Source: Shewanella gelidii
GTDB taxonomy: Bacteria > Pseudomonadota > Gammaproteobacteria > Enterobacterales > Shewanellaceae
Reading direction: 5' to 3'
NCBI RefSeq assembly: GCF_014647855.1
Contig: NZ_BMPZ01000001.1
Span: 372,001 to 436,000, forward strand
DNA: 64,000 nucleotides
Shown here one piece after another: positions 42,467-53,275 of this stretch. The first letter of the stretch is position 1. The number at the start of each line of letters is the position of its first letter. The notes under the pieces were generated by a model. That model ran no database searches. It saw nothing but the letters and a program-made list of their open reading frames with translations, and was not told the DNA's origin. Both the position numbers and the translations under genes were made by a program.

Positions 42467-42976
42467 TTAAGACACTTGGCCCACTGGCCATTCAAAGTCT
42501 ATTGGCCAAAGCTTTTGCTTGGTTTTATCATACGCTTGCCACATTTTTGCATAGCTTTGCTTTGCAATTGGGTGCTCCAACGCAGGTGCGATTTCGGCTA
42601 ATGGCCACAGTACAAATGCATTGGTTAATATTTCGGAGCGCGGCAGCTCTACCGGCGAATTTAAAATTAATTCGTCATAAAGTAATAAATCTAAATCTAA
42701 CGTTCGCGGGCTAAATTTTTTGGCGCCAGACTTACGCCCGTTTTCAGCTTCGATCTGCTTAAACAAATGATTCACTTCAGCAACATCTAAATCTGTTTGC
42801 GCAGCAACAACCATATTTAAGAAGTTACTTCCTTCAAATCCAACTGCTTCACTTTCGTATACAGAAGACAGTGTTAATTCACCAAACTCTCGCTGCAGAC
42901 AATCTAAGCCTGACTGTAAATATTTGGCCGGCTCTATGTTGCTACCCAAGCTGATATAAATCGTTGCCTTACTCAT
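42467..42976 (-). CDS. folK: HPPK (2-amino-4-hydroxy-6-hydroxymethyldihydropteridine pyrophosphokinase)
   Basis: Transfers pyrophosphate to the pterin in folate synthesis. The 169-residue protein shows YISLGSNIEP at the N-terminus, then FLNMVVAAQTDL and the metal-binding RTLDLDLLLYD (residues about 92-102), followed by LPRSEILTNAFVLWPLAEIAP. It is 49 bases after folB on the same strand, an evident folate pair. Confidence 0.96.
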   Translation of the reverse strand: MSKATIYISLGSNIEPAKYLQSGLDCLQREFGELTLSSVYESEAVGFEGSNFLNMVVAAQTDLDVAEVNHLFKQIEAENGRKSGAKKFSPRTLDLDLLLYDELILNSPVELPRSEILTNAFVLWPLAEIAPALEHPIAKQSYAKMWQAYDKTKQKLWPIDFEWPVGQVS

Positions 42977-43025
42977 GTCTTCAATTCGCTTTTCTTCTTA
43001 AATAAAACCATTGCTGCAAATTTGC

Positions 43026-43379
43026 CTAATGTTGGCTTCTTTCTATTTCGACGCCAACTGCTGCCGCTTGCTTGACAGCCCCAGGCTTCATCACTTTGAC
43101 CTTAACCCAAGGCACTTGAAATTCAGCGAGCACACAGGTTGCAATCATTTCAGCAACAGTCTCGATGAGCTCAATTGGCTGCTCGGTAATAAGGGCAATA
43201 AGGCGATTAGAAACGGTTTCATAACATAGGGCATGTTCATATTGGTCGCCACCTGCAGCGCGCTGGTTATCCCATGCCATATCTAAATCTATCAAAAGGG
43301 TTTGCTTAATCTTCTTTTCCCATTCGTACACCCCTATAACCGTATCAATACGTAACTCGCGAACTAAAACTTTATCCAT
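43026..43379 (-). CDS. folB: Dihydroneopterin aldolase
   Basis: FolB converts dihydroneopterin to 6-hydroxymethyl-dihydropterin. The 117-residue protein has the conserved N-terminus DKVLVRELRIDTVIGVYEWE with catalytic Glu in YEWE, the YE(H)ALCYETV segment and the C-terminal VKVMKPGAV with the catalytic lysine. It is divergent from plsY, as in E. coli. Confidence 0.96.
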   Translation of the reverse strand: MDKVLVRELRIDTVIGVYEWEKKIKQTLLIDLDMAWDNQRAAGGDQYEHALCYETVSNRLIALITEQPIELIETVAEMIATCVLAEFQVPWVKVKVMKPGAVKQAAAVGVEIERSQH

Positions 43380-43659
43380 CTAAAATCACCTAAAAACACC
43401 CGTTTGATGAGGTCTGACAAGCTAAACCCAAGAAAAGAGATATAATCCGCAGCGCAAAGCACTGGAAGTCACCAAAAGTTACTTTCTACTCACGCCAATA
43501 CCAAGTAGGATATGCCTTTGAGCTATCTCGATTTTATCGTCGAGTCTGTGACAGAAATCAAAGTGTCTTGATGGCATCGCGCAAATGAACCAACTTTGCT
43601 TCATTAGCATTCATTTTCCCGAGGCGCGATAATACCTCAAGACGAGAAAGGAAACCAAT

Positions 43660-44265
43660 TTGAGCGTAGCAGCACTAACAATATTTATGATCATGGTGGC
43701 TTATCTCACAGGCTCCATATCAAGTGCTGTGCTCATTTGTCGTCTACGTGGGCTACCAGACCCTAGAACTGAGGGTTCTGGCAATCCTGGAGCGACGAAC
43801 GTACTCCGTATTGGAGGAATTAGCTCTGCGGCGTTAGTTTTGCTGTGCGATATGCTAAAAGGTGCGGTTCCAGCTTACGTTGCCTATCGATTTGGACTTG
43901 ACGCCGTCGCCCTTGGCTTAATTGCCGTCGCCGCATGTATTGGGCACATTTTTCCCATTTTCTTTGGCTTCAAAGGTGGGAAAGGCGTTGCCACTGCTTT
44001 TGGTGCAATGGCTCCGATAGGAAATGATTTGGGATTAAGCTTGTTAGGTACCTGGTTCGTTGTCGTGGTCATCAGCCGCTACTCTTCGCTCGCCGCAATG
44101 GTTACAGCGTTGGCAGCACCTATCTATACCCACTTCTATGATGACAGGTTTACGGTGCCGGTTGCGATGCTCTCTGCATTAATTATTGCTCGGCACAAAG
44201 ACAACATTCATCGACTCCTAGCTCGAACCGAGCCGAAAGTAACTGACCGCAAAAGCAAATCATAA
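43660..44265 (+). CDS. plsY: Glycerol-3-phosphate acyltransferase PlsY
   Basis: Acylates glycerol-3-phosphate using acyl phosphate, the first step of phospholipid synthesis. The 201-residue membrane protein has the three PlsY motifs: [12 protein letters not shown] near residue 40, [20 protein letters not shown] near residue 100 and a C-terminal [11 protein letters not shown] at 43660 is the likely start because AAAGGA lies 8 bases upstream. It lies opposite folB. Confidence 0.95.
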   Translation: MSVAALTIFMIMVAYLTGSISSAVLICRLRGLPDPRTEGSGNPGATNVLRIGGISSAALVLLCDMLKGAVPAYVAYRFGLDAVALGLIAVAACIGHIFPIFFGFKGGKGVATAFGAMAPIGNDLGLSLLGTWFVVVVISRYSSLAAMVTALAAPIYTHFYDDRFTVPVAMLSALIIARHKDNIHRLLARTEPKVTDRKSKS

Positions 44266-44363
44266 AACACACCATCTGAAGGTACAAAAACCCTCTTCTA
44301 GGCTCTATATTTGCGAGCGTCATATTCGGCACACTATCTAGATATCAATTAGTGAGGTTTACT

Positions 44364-45389
44364 TTACTCGGCGACTTCCACTGCCGGCAGGCTGTTGAGC
44401 GGCCAGCGCGGTAAGCCTTTAACCTGTAAATCATCAGTTTGACCGGCTTTTAGACGTTGTAAGCCCGCATAGGCAATCATCGCCCCATTGTCCGTACAAA
44501 ACTCACCGCGAGGATAATAAACTTCTCCACCATTGGCCTGCATCATTTCGGCAAGTGAACTACGTAAATGACGATTCGCACTGACACCGCCTGCGACAAC
44601 CAATCGATGATAACCGGTTTGTTTTAGCGCTCTGCGACATTTAATCGATAAAGTATCAATGACGGCTTCTTCAAAAGCCCTTGCAATGTTTGCGCGAGTT
44701 TGGTCATCATCAAGCTCTGCGGCAATCGTATTGGCAGCAAACGTCTTTAGACCAGAAAAACTAAAATCTAAACCAGGGCGATCTGTCATCGGACGAGGAA
44801 ATTTATAACTCGCAGGAACGCCTTGTTCTGCAAGTTTGGCGAGTCGAGGCCCCCCGGGATAATCAAGCCCCATCAGTTTTGCCGTTTTATCAAATGCTTC
44901 ACCTGCTGCATCATCAACCGACTCCCCCAAGACTTCATATTGACCAATGCCTTTGACATCAACCAACATGGAATGGCCGCCAGAGACGAGTAATGCAACG
45001 AAAGGGTATTCAGGCGCAGCCTCCTCAAGCATCGGCGCCAGAAGGTGACCTTCCATATGATGCACGCCAATCGCGGGCTTATCCCAAGACAAAGCTAATG
45101 AACGACCCACACAAGCTCCGACTAAAATAGCGCCTATCAGCCCCGGGCCTTTTGTATAAGCGATACCATCGATATCTTCTTGTTTACAGTTGGCGTCTTT
45201 TAACGTTTGTCGTATTAAAGGAATAATCTTGCGCACATGATCGCGAGAAGCCAATTCGGGAACGACACCACCATAATCGGCATGCAATTTTATTTGGCTA
45301 TATAAGGTGTGCGCTAACAGCCCTTTTTGGTCGTCATATATGGCAATTCCGGTCTCATCACAAGACGTTTCTATTCCTAAAACCCGCAT
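44364..45389 (-). CDS. tsaD: tRNA N6-threonylcarbamoyladenosine transferase subunit TsaD
   Basis: Catalyses the last step of t6A37 formation in ANN-decoding tRNAs with TsaB and TsaE. The 341-residue protein begins [20 protein letters not shown] and has the metal-binding HMEGH (residues 111-115), [11 protein letters not shown] near 135 and [12 protein letters not shown] near 270. It is divergent from rpsU, the classical arrangement. Confidence 0.97.
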   Translation of the reverse strand: MRVLGIETSCDETGIAIYDDQKGLLAHTLYSQIKLHADYGGVVPELASRDHVRKIIPLIRQTLKDANCKQEDIDGIAYTKGPGLIGAILVGACVGRSLALSWDKPAIGVHHMEGHLLAPMLEEAAPEYPFVALLVSGGHSMLVDVKGIGQYEVLGESVDDAAGEAFDKTAKLMGLDYPGGPRLAKLAEQGVPASYKFPRPMTDRPGLDFSFSGLKTFAANTIAAELDDDQTRANIARAFEEAVIDTLSIKCRRALKQTGYHRLVVAGGVSANRHLRSSLAEMMQANGGEVYYPRGEFCTDNGAMIAYAGLQRLKAGQTDDLQVKGLPRWPLNSLPAVEVAE

Positions 45390-45505
45390 GGTATCTCATC
45401 TACTTCATCTGAAAGGCGGCCAATTCTAACTGCTAGGTCAGCATTTCTCCAGTCAACTCGACGGTAAAGTGTAAAATTGGCCTAAACTAGATCTGCGTTT
45501 AGGGG

Positions 45506-45533
45506 TTTACAAGGCACCACGAGTCAGTATAAA
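45506..45533 (+). promoter_or_regulatory. Sigma-70 promoter for rpsU
   Basis: TTTACA (-35, 45506-45511) and TATAAA (-10, 45528-45533) with a 16-base spacer, about 80 bases before the rpsU ATG. Judged by consensus only. Confidence 0.5.
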
Positions 45534-45611
45534 ATTCCGCACCATTTTAAATCTTACCTGGATTAATTCTGAATTAATCCATTACAAATTACACCTAAGG
45601 GGTGATGGCGT

Positions 45612-45827
45612 ATGCCAATTATTAAAGTACGTGAAAATGAACCATTCGACGTAGCTCTACGTCGTTTCAAGCGCTCTTGTGAAAAAGCAGGTATCCTAGC
45701 TGATGTGCGTGCTCGTGAGTATTACGAGAAGCCAACAACTGCTCGTAAGCGCGCGAAAGCCGCTGCAGTTAAACGTCTAGCTAAGAAGCTTTCTCGTGAG
45801 AATGCTCGTCGCGTACGTTTATACTAA
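45612..45827 (+). CDS. rpsU: Ribosomal protein bS21
   Basis: The 71-residue small-subunit protein is needed for efficient initiation. The sequence [19 protein letters not shown] and the Arg-rich tail are as in E. coli. The ribosome site AAGGGG is upstream. First gene of the macromolecular synthesis cluster rpsU-yqeY-dnaG-rpoD. Confidence 0.98.
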   Translation: MPIIKVRENEPFDVALRRFKRSCEKAGILADVRAREYYEKPTTARKRAKAAAVKRLAKKLSRENARRVRLY

Positions 45828-45833
45828 TCTATT

Positions 45834-46277
45834 ATGAGCCTAATTGATCAGCTAAAAGAGCAAATGAAGCTTGCCATGCGTGCCAAAGAAAAGGTGCGCT
45901 TGGGGACGATTCGTATGGCACTTGCTGCCATCAAACAGATTGAAGTGGATAGCCGCGAAAGTCTGAGCGATGACCAAGCATTAGCTGTCTTAACCAAAAT
46001 GGTCAAACAACGTCGTGACTCGATTGCTCAATATGAAGCAGCCGGTCGTGATGAGCTTGCAGCGGCAGAAGCAGCAGAGATTCAAGTTCTTGAAACTTTC
46101 TTGCCAAAGCCACTTTCCGAAGAGGAAATCGCAGCGATTATTGATGCAACTATTTCAGAAGTAGGTGCATCGACCATGGCGGATATGGGCAAAGTGATGG
46201 GTGCACTTAAACCTAAAGTTCAGGGGCGTGCAGATATGGGAGCCATTGGTTCTCTTATTCGTGCAAAACTGAAGTAA
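45834..46277 (+). CDS. yqeY: GatB/YqeY domain protein
   Basis: A 147-residue protein of the YqeY family (related to the tRNA-binding tail domain of GatB). Motifs are LIDQLKEQMKLAMRAKEK at the start and MGKVMGALKPKVQGRADM near residue 120. It lies 6 bases after rpsU and is commonly found between rpsU and dnaG in Vibrio and Shewanella relatives, unlike in E. coli. A role with tRNA amidation is inferred in general, not shown. Confidence 0.93.
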   Translation: MSLIDQLKEQMKLAMRAKEKVRLGTIRMALAAIKQIEVDSRESLSDDQALAVLTKMVKQRRDSIAQYEAAGRDELAAAEAAEIQVLETFLPKPLSEEEIAAIIDATISEVGASTMADMGKVMGALKPKVQGRADMGAIGSLIRAKLK

Positions 46278-46297
46278 CAAAGTTTGAGTGTATGAAT

Positions 46298-46328
46298 AAG
46301 CCGTGCATTAGCGCGGCTTGTTTGTTTC
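46298..46328 (+). terminator. Terminator after yqeY
   Basis: Nine-base stem AAGCCGTGC / GCGCGGCTT (one G-U pair) with loop ATTA, then GTTTGTTT. It is moderate in strength, consistent with partial readthrough to dnaG. Confidence 0.6.
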
Positions 46329-46510
46329 AATTAAGTAACATTTTTTTATCGATAGCACGTCGTAGATCATTGACGATCTAAGCAAATTATTTATACGATT
46401 TATTCAGTCAATATTGCAGTAACTGGTTGATAATATTTATCAACACACGATATAGACGACTTTGACCTATATATTGTTCTGTTATTCAGCAAGCGTGGTA
46501 TCAACTTAAA

Positions 46511-48238
46511 ATGGCTATCCCTCGTGATTTTATCAATGAACTGATTGCCCGCATCGATGTGGTTGAGTTGATTGATGCAAAAGTACCGCTTAAGAAAGCA
46601 GGCAAAAATTACTCAGCTTGTTGTCCTTTCCATAGTGAGAAGTCTCCATCATTCACTGTCAGTCGTGATAAACAGTTCTATCATTGTTTTGGCTGCGGCG
46701 CTCATGGCAACATCATCGATTTTGTCATGGAATATGACCGACTTGAATTTGTCGACGCAATTGAAGAGTTAGCCGGCCAGCTTGGTGTCGAAGTCCCCCA
46801 TGAAAAAGGCACTGGGAAGCGAACTGATCACGCTGCAAGTCGCGATCTCTATCAACTGATGGAAGAAGCTAGCCATTATTACCAGCAACAGCTTAGGCAA
46901 CACCCAGATAAAACCAAAGTCGAAAAGTATCTTGCTTATCGGGATCTAAGCTCACAGGTTATCGAACAGTTTGGTATCGGCTACGCCCCTGATGGCTGGG
47001 ATGGGTTACTCAGTCGTTACCGACAAAATACGGAAGCGCAAACCAAACTGCTTACCGCAGGTATGGTTATTGCCAACGATAATGGCAAGCAGTATGACCG
47101 CTTCCGAGATCGACTTATGTTCCCTATTCGTGACCGTCGCGGACGCGTCATTGGCTTTGGGGGACGAGTTTTAGGGGATGGTACCCCGAAGTACTTGAAT
47201 TCTCCGGAAACGCCCATATTTCATAAAGGCAATGAACTTTATGGACTATATGAACTTAAGCAAAAATACCGAGATCCACAACGCGTACTTGTGGTTGAAG
47301 GGTATATGGATGTCGTTGCATTGGCGCAATTTGGCGTTGATTATGCGGTCGCCTCACTAGGGACTTCAACAACCGCTGAACAATTTCAGTTGATGCTACG
47401 TAGTGCCAAGCAAGTCGTATGTTGTTATGACGGCGACAATGCAGGTAAAGACGCAGCATGGCGCGCCTTAGAAACGGCATTACCTCTGCTCAAGCCAGGC
47501 GATCTCGTTAAGTTTGTATTTCTGCCGCAAGGCGAAGACCCTGACTCAATGGTTAGGCAAATTGGTAAGGAAGCGTTTGAAGAGCTCATTGATAAAGCAG
47601 ACGACTTGCCAAGCTTTTTATTTGCAACCCTAACTGAAAAGTTTGGCGGCGATAAAAGCAGTCTCGCAAAGCAAGCGATTGCACTTATAGAAAAGATACA
47701 AGACGCAGTTTTACAGAATTTATTGCTCGAAAACTTGTCCCACAAACTGGGCATGAATAGCGCAGAAGATTTGAAAAAGAAGCTCGGTGTGAATGTAAAA
47801 CCTCAAACCCAGCCTCTTGCACAACAAGGCATAAAAGGTCGTGGTACACCGTTAAGATTAGCAATTGCGCTACTCGTACAGTACCCAAAACTTGGCACAG
47901 GTTTAGTAAACCAGCCAGCCTTACAACATTTGAAGTTGACTGGCATCCAAATGTTAATCGACTTACTAGATTTAACTCGTGATCAGGAAATCAACAGCGC
48001 ACAACTACTTGAACAGTTCAGAGGTCATGACCAAGAGTCCACCCTGAAAAAACTAGCCCAATGGGATCATCAAGTGGCGACTGAAAACCTGCAGCAAGAG
48101 TTTAGAAAAGCTCTGATCTGGTTGAGCAATCAATACATTGAACAACGCTATCAAGAGCTGAGTCTCAAGCAGACTCATACAAAAGAAGAGCGGATACAGT
48201 TACAGAGACTGATATCTGTCATAAAAGGTCAAAAATAA
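46511..48238 (+). CDS. dnaG: DNA primase
   Basis: Makes RNA primers at the replication fork. The 575-residue protein has the N-terminal CHC2 zinc ligands (CCPFH, CFGCG; about residues 38-65), the TOPRIM motifs VEGYMDV and YDGDNAGKDAA (about 262-315) and the C-terminal DnaB-binding domain. It has no rpoD-overlapping gene and starts with ATG at 46511. It follows the yqeY terminator by 180 bases, which contain a possible promoter but no clear consensus. Confidence 0.97.
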   Translation: MAIPRDFINELIARIDVVELIDAKVPLKKAGKNYSACCPFHSEKSPSFTVSRDKQFYHCFGCGAHGNIIDFVMEYDRLEFVDAIEELAGQLGVEVPHEKGTGKRTDHAASRDLYQLMEEASHYYQQQLRQHPDKTKVEKYLAYRDLSSQVIEQFGIGYAPDGWDGLLSRYRQNTEAQTKLLTAGMVIANDNGKQYDRFRDRLMFPIRDRRGRVIGFGGRVLGDGTPKYLNSPETPIFHKGNELYGLYELKQKYRDPQRVLVVEGYMDVVALAQFGVDYAVASLGTSTTAEQFQLMLRSAKQVVCCYDGDNAGKDAAWRALETALPLLKPGDLVKFVFLPQGEDPDSMVRQIGKEAFEELIDKADDLPSFLFATLTEKFGGDKSSLAKQAIALIEKIQDAVLQNLLLENLSHKLGMNSAEDLKKKLGVNVKPQTQPLAQQGIKGRGTPLRLAIALLVQYPKLGTGLVNQPALQHLKLTGIQMLIDLLDLTRDQEINSAQLLEQFRGHDQESTLKKLAQWDHQVATENLQQEFRKALIWLSNQYIEQRYQELSLKQTHTKEERIQLQRLISVIKGQK

Positions 48239-48371
48239 TACATATTTTGCAATCTTGCTTTGACCTAGGACTAGCACACGAAAGCGTGCGCAGCTATAAT
48301 TGACGATTTGCGCGGCAACAAATATATCGTTGTCCGTCGTTGTAACAGTTACCCAAACTTGGATGATATCT

Positions 48372-50198
48372 ATGGAGCATACTCCGCAGTCGCAACTAAA
48401 ATTGTTGCTTGCCAAAGGTAAAGAACAAGGTTACTTAACCTATGCAGAAGTGAATGACCACTTACCTGCAGATATGGTCGATTCCGATCAAATCGAAGAT
48501 ATTATCCAGATGATAAATGACATGGGTATTCGAGTTTATGAAGAAGCTCCGGATGCCGATGACATTATGATGTCGGAAGACAGTACAGACGAAGATGCTG
48601 CTGAAGAAGCTGCTGCTGCACTCGCAACCGTAGAAAGTGAATTAGGTCGTACAACTGACCCAGTTCGTATGTACATGCGTGAAATGGGCACCGTTGAACT
48701 ACTGACACGCGAAGGCGAGATTGTTATCGCTAAGCGTATTGAAGAAGGGATCAACACAGTACAAGGGTCTGTTGCAGAATACCCACAAGCGATCGCGATG
48801 ATCCTTGAGCAATACGACCAATACGTTGCTGAAGAGACTCGTCTATCTGACATTATCTCTGGATTTATAAACCCTGATGAAGATGACGTTGCCCCAACTG
48901 CAACTCACGTTGGCTCTGAGCTATCTGATGAAGATCTAGATGACGAAGATGACGATGAAGATGAAGACGAAGAGGAAGGCCCGAAAGGCCCATGCCCTGA
49001 AGAAGCCAAAGAACGCTTTGACGAACTAAGAGCAGCTTTTGAGCGTTCTCAGCAAGTCATTGCAGAAAAAGGCCGTGAACATCCTGAGTCGACTCGCGCC
49101 CTATTCGAAATTGGCGAGATATTCAAAGAATTCAAACTGATGCCTAAGCAGTTTGATCGCCTTGTGAAAAGCATGCGCAGCATGATGGACAAGGTTCGCG
49201 TGCAAGAGCGCTTAATTCTGAAGCTTTGTGTTGAACAAGCAAAAATGCCGAAGAAAAACTTCGTGAAAGCCTTCCAAGGCAACGAAGCGAGCGCTGAATG
49301 GTTTGATGCAGAAATCGCAGCCAATAAGCCTTATGTTGAAGGCTTGCAAATGGTTGAAGAAGACGTCGCTCGCTGTCGTGCAAAGCTTGCCGCAATTGAA
49401 GAAGAAACAGGCCTTGCAATCATTGCAATCAAAGATATCAACCGTCGTATGTCTATCGGTGAAGCGAAAGCTCGCCGAGCGAAAAAAGAAATGGTTGAAG
49501 CCAACTTACGTTTGGTTATCTCGATTGCGAAAAAGTACACCAACCGTGGCCTACAATTCTTGGACTTGATTCAAGAAGGTAACATCGGTTTGATGAAAGC
49601 CGTAGATAAGTTCGAATATCGCCGTGGTTACAAGTTCTCGACTTATGCGACATGGTGGATCCGTCAGGCGATTACTCGTTCGATTGCTGACCAAGCAAGA
49701 ACGATCCGTATCCCTGTACACATGATCGAAACAATTAACAAACTGAATCGTATTTCTCGTCAAATGCTACAAGAAATGGGACGTGAGCCTTCTCCTGAAG
49801 AACTTGCAGAACGTATGTTGATGCCAGAAGACAAGATCCGCAAAGTTCTGAAGATTGCCAAAGAGCCTATCTCCATGGAAACACCAATTGGTGATGATGA
49901 AGATTCGCACTTAGGTGACTTTATTGAGGATACAACGCTTGAGTTACCACTTGAGTCAGCAACGGGTGAAAGCCTGAAAAACGCGACTCACGAAGTACTC
50001 GCCGGCCTTACAGCCCGTGAAGCGAAAGTACTTCGCATGCGTTTTGGTATCGATATGAATACCGACCATACGCTTGAAGAAGTCGGTAAACAGTTTGATG
50101 TAACCCGTGAACGTATCCGTCAGATTGAAGCCAAAGCGTTGCGTAAGCTACGTCACCCTTCTCGCTCTGAAATCTTAAAGTCTTTCTTAGACGAATAA
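48372..50198 (+). CDS. rpoD: RNA polymerase sigma-70 factor RpoD
   Basis: Primary sigma factor, about 608 residues. Region 1.1 starts [15 protein letters not shown]; an acidic insert (residues about 182-200, rich in D/E) follows, as in other gammaproteobacteria; region 2 has [10 protein letters not shown] and region 4 has [19 protein letters not shown]. The frame is open to 48300, but the ATG at 48372 matches the family start. Strong terminator downstream. Confidence 0.98.
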   Translation: MEHTPQSQLKLLLAKGKEQGYLTYAEVNDHLPADMVDSDQIEDIIQMINDMGIRVYEEAPDADDIMMSEDSTDEDAAEEAAAALATVESELGRTTDPVRMYMREMGTVELLTREGEIVIAKRIEEGINTVQGSVAEYPQAIAMILEQYDQYVAEETRLSDIISGFINPDEDDVAPTATHVGSELSDEDLDDEDDDEDEDEEEGPKGPCPEEAKERFDELRAAFERSQQVIAEKGREHPESTRALFEIGEIFKEFKLMPKQFDRLVKSMRSMMDKVRVQERLILKLCVEQAKMPKKNFVKAFQGNEASAEWFDAEIAANKPYVEGLQMVEEDVARCRAKLAAIEEETGLAIIAIKDINRRMSIGEAKARRAKKEMVEANLRLVISIAKKYTNRGLQFLDLIQEGNIGLMKAVDKFEYRRGYKFSTYATWWIRQAITRSIADQARTIRIPVHMIETINKLNRISRQMLQEMGREPSPEELAERMLMPEDKIRKVLKIAKEPISMETPIGDDEDSHLGDFIEDTTLELPLESATGESLKNATHEVLAGLTAREAKVLRMRFGIDMNTDHTLEEVGKQFDVTRERIRQIEAKALRKLRHPSRSEILKSFLDE

Positions 50199-50214
50199 GC
50201 GAAACGATGTATAG

Positions 50215-50238
50215 AAAAAACCCAGCCTTTAGCTGGGT
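50215..50238 (+). terminator. Terminator of rpoD
   Basis: AAAAAACCCAGC / GCTGGGTTTTTT with five-base loop CTTTA, T-run following. It is 16 bases after the rpoD stop. Confidence 0.92.
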
Positions 50239-50381
50239 TTTTTTATGGGTTTCACCAACACATGAATATCTGCCACCTCAAAAACAGTCTCGCGTTGCAC
50301 GCTATAAAACCTTCGCTTTCCCTGCTTAAATCGACGTAGCAATCTTCAACGAAACATTTTAAACAACCCAAACCGCAGGCG

Positions 50382-50408
50382 AAAAAAAGCCCATGCGTGA
50401 GCATGGGC
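50382..50408 (-). terminator. Terminator of the FAD/Fe-S dehydrogenase gene
   Basis: On the minus strand GCCCATGC / GCATGGGC with a four-base loop, then a run of T (complement of 50382-50388). It lies 24 bases after that gene's stop. Confidence 0.9.
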
Positions 50409-50431
50409 AAGTCGAGATTAAGCGAGCGTTT

Positions 50432-53275
50432 TTAGTGCTGCTTTTTTGTCGAAGCTTTATCTAGCAGAGCTAGAATGTTCTTGTAAGGAATACCTGAATG
50501 TGTGGTCAATCCCACATCACAGGTCGCTGAAACAGAGTAACCATGGGTACAACCCTGATCCTTTGTCTCTTCCTTCAGGTGACGTAATGCATGCGCATTT
50601 AACTCTGGGTAGTTCATACCACGGTTACCTGCCATACCACAGCAACCAACTTTCTGTGGCACAACCACTTCCGTAGCACATGCTTTAGCCAGTTCAGTTA
50701 ATTTACCTGCCATTCCTAGTTTGTGAGTGGTACAAGTTGGATGAACCGCAATCTTTTCAACAACCTTGTTCACCTGTAGGCGATCAACGAGGAACTCAAA
50801 CGCAAACTCTTCAGGGCCATACATTTGCAGGCGATCATCACATGCTCGGCGCATACGTTCTAAACAAGCCGTAGTCGCCACCAAGATAGGATATTGACCG
50901 TTGTTAGAGACTTGCAGCAACCAGTTTGATAGCTCATCTGACTTGCGGTCTGCCGCTTCGTCATGACCATAAGATTCCCAAGGCTGACCACAACATAAAC
51001 CTTGTGGCTTCTCACCGGAGACCATCTCAATATTTGCTTTATCAAATAGGCTGGCGATGGTTTCTGGCATAGAGCGTTGATCGTCGTTCTTCGCACTAGT
51101 TCCCATCATACGGTTCAGACAAGCAGGGAAGTAAACCGCTTTCATCTCTCCGTGACGCACACCCGTTGGTAACGCTTTACCTCGAGTTGGCATCCCTTCA
51201 GTCCACAAAGGTACAGGCATACTTGGGGCAATCTTACGTACAATCTTAGTAACCGCCCCCATACCATTCTCACCGATCACTTTGCGTGTAATGTCAGTCG
51301 CACCAAGAGCAAAACGAGCGACAGACTCAAGTGTTCCGAAGTTATTCGACGTAAAGTCAGATATCTTACGGTCGGTTTTAGTTGCGCCTTCAGCACGTAG
51401 GACTTTCACGTACTTACCGGTATCAATACCCATTGGACAACCTAGCTTACATAAGCCGTCAGCAGCACAGGTGTCGATAGCAAAGTAAGGGTAGTTCTTC
51501 TTCAATTCAGCGAGCACTTCAGGCTCTTGCCCTGTGCGTTCCAGCGTATTCATCACACGCGCAACCGCGGTGCGTTGACGAGGAGAAAGCGTTAAACCGT
51601 GGGCAACACAGTGCGGCTCACAGAATCCACATTCAATACACTTATCTACGATGTCATGAATGGCCGGCATTGGTTTGAAGCCCTTGGCATGACACATCGG
51701 GTCATCGTTAATAATAACGCCAGGGTTCAAAATGCCATTTGGATCAAGCGTCGTCTTCACACGCTTCATGAGGTCATAAACTTCAGAGCCCCACTCTTTC
51801 TCAACAAACGATGCCATACCAAAGCCAGTACCGTGCTCCGCTTTAAGCGAGCCGTCATACTTCACGGCAACAAGCTCAACAACCGCTTGCATAAAGCCAT
51901 CAAAACGATCCACTTCTGCTTGAGTCGAGAAATCTTGAGCAAAGATAACATGGTAGTTACCTTCTAACGCGTGACCATAAATCACCGCATCATCGTAACC
52001 ATGCTCAAATGATAGGTTTTGTAGGTCAATCGTTGCTTGGGGCAAGACTTCGATTGGGAAGGCGATATCCTCAATCACACATGATGTACCCACAGGTCGC
52101 ATCGAGCCGGCAAGTGGGAAAATCGCTTTACGAATTGTCCATAGATTTGCGATTTCAGCTGGGTCTTGAGTAAATTCTACGTCACGATACAGACCATGTT
52201 TGCCCATAATCTTAGACATTTTGGCAACGTTCGCATCAATCTGCTCTTGGCTATCACCGAAGGTCTCAAACAGTACTGCGGTGACATCTTTATGAACTTC
52301 ATTCAAGAAATCAGGTGTTTCGTATTTCGATGCAGCAACCGCTTTCAGAGCGAAGTTATCTAAAAGCTCCGCAGCATTGGTTTCGCTGAATGCATCACGA
52401 CGCAGCTCAACAATCGCCTCACACGCACCACGCAATGAGTCAAAATAAACCATTGACGATGCCGAGTGGCTGTTTTTCACAACGCTGTTCATGGTGATTT
52501 CTGACAAGAAGCCGAGTGCGCCTTCAGAGCCAACCATGAGGTGTAAAATAATATCGATCGGATCATGATGATCTACGAACGAATTCATACCAAAACCGGT
52601 GACGTTCTTAATCGAATACTTACGCTTAATACGCTCCACTAGCTTTTCATCAGCCATAATTTCATCACGAATGGCTTCAATTCCTTGAATCATCTCAGGA
52701 TGATGCTTTTTAAAGGCTTCGCGGCTTTGCTTGCTGCCCGTGTCTAAAATAGAGCCATCAGCAAATACAATTCTTGCAGAGTCAATTAACTGGTAAGAGT
52801 TATGGTGAGTACCACAGTTCATTCCAGAGGCGTTATTCGAGACGATACCACCAGCCATTGCAGAAGCAATGGTTGCTGGGTCCGGACCAAACTTCCAGCC
52901 TAATGGTGCCAATGCTTGGTTCAGCTTCGAACCAATCACACCTGGCTGCATTTGAACTTTTTTACCATCATCTAGAACTTTAAACTTGTCCCAGTGCATG
53001 CCCGCGACCATCAATACCGAGTCAGAAATTGCCTGACCACAAAGTGCAGTACCTGCAGCGCGGAATGTAACGGGTGTATTATTTTGATAACACTGTGCCA
53101 AAGCTTTTGATGCTTCAGATTCATTTTTTGGATGGATTACAATTTGCGGGCGTTTTTGGTAAAAGGATGCATCTGTGCCCCACGCAACGCGGCGTAGGTA
53201 ATCAGTATAAACCCGGGAAGGCTCAAGAAGTTGGCCCAACTTATCTGCTAGTACTGTCAAATTAGCTTGTAACAT
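50432..53275 (-). CDS. FAD-binding and Fe-S-binding D-lactate-type dehydrogenase (Dld-II-like)
   Basis: A 947-residue membrane-associated quinone-dependent oxidoreductase by resemblance. The FAD-binding half has the PCMH-type motif FRAAGTALCGQAISDSV and GPDPATIASAMAGGIVSNNASG. The second half has two 4Fe-4S clusters (CIECGFCEPHC, CAADGLCKLGCP) and two CCG motifs (LCCGQPWES, GCCGMAGNRG). Shewanella Dld-II has the same architecture and oxidises D-lactate, but close homologues act on D-2-hydroxyglutarate or other 2-hydroxy acids, so the substrate is uncertain. The ATG at 53275 with GGGG 7 bases upstream is preferred over one four codons earlier. No permease is adjacent. Confidence 0.85.
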   Translation of the reverse strand: MLQANLTVLADKLGQLLEPSRVYTDYLRRVAWGTDASFYQKRPQIVIHPKNESEASKALAQCYQNNTPVTFRAAGTALCGQAISDSVLMVAGMHWDKFKVLDDGKKVQMQPGVIGSKLNQALAPLGWKFGPDPATIASAMAGGIVSNNASGMNCGTHHNSYQLIDSARIVFADGSILDTGSKQSREAFKKHHPEMIQGIEAIRDEIMADEKLVERIKRKYSIKNVTGFGMNSFVDHHDPIDIILHLMVGSEGALGFLSEITMNSVVKNSHSASSMVYFDSLRGACEAIVELRRDAFSETNAAELLDNFALKAVAASKYETPDFLNEVHKDVTAVLFETFGDSQEQIDANVAKMSKIMGKHGLYRDVEFTQDPAEIANLWTIRKAIFPLAGSMRPVGTSCVIEDIAFPIEVLPQATIDLQNLSFEHGYDDAVIYGHALEGNYHVIFAQDFSTQAEVDRFDGFMQAVVELVAVKYDGSLKAEHGTGFGMASFVEKEWGSEVYDLMKRVKTTLDPNGILNPGVIINDDPMCHAKGFKPMPAIHDIVDKCIECGFCEPHCVAHGLTLSPRQRTAVARVMNTLERTGQEPEVLAELKKNYPYFAIDTCAADGLCKLGCPMGIDTGKYVKVLRAEGATKTDRKISDFTSNNFGTLESVARFALGATDITRKVIGENGMGAVTKIVRKIAPSMPVPLWTEGMPTRGKALPTGVRHGEMKAVYFPACLNRMMGTSAKNDDQRSMPETIASLFDKANIEMVSGEKPQGLCCGQPWESYGHDEAADRKSDELSNWLLQVSNNGQYPILVATTACLERMRRACDDRLQMYGPEEFAFEFLVDRLQVNKVVEKIAVHPTCTTHKLGMAGKLTELAKACATEVVVPQKVGCCGMAGNRGMNYPELNAHALRHLKEETKDQGCTHGYSVSATCDVGLTTHSGIPYKNILALLDKASTKKQH

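Noticed and set aside
46438-46446. TTATCAACA, a DnaA-box-like site upstream of dnaG
   Set aside because: A single site with one mismatch is expected by chance in A/T-rich DNA.
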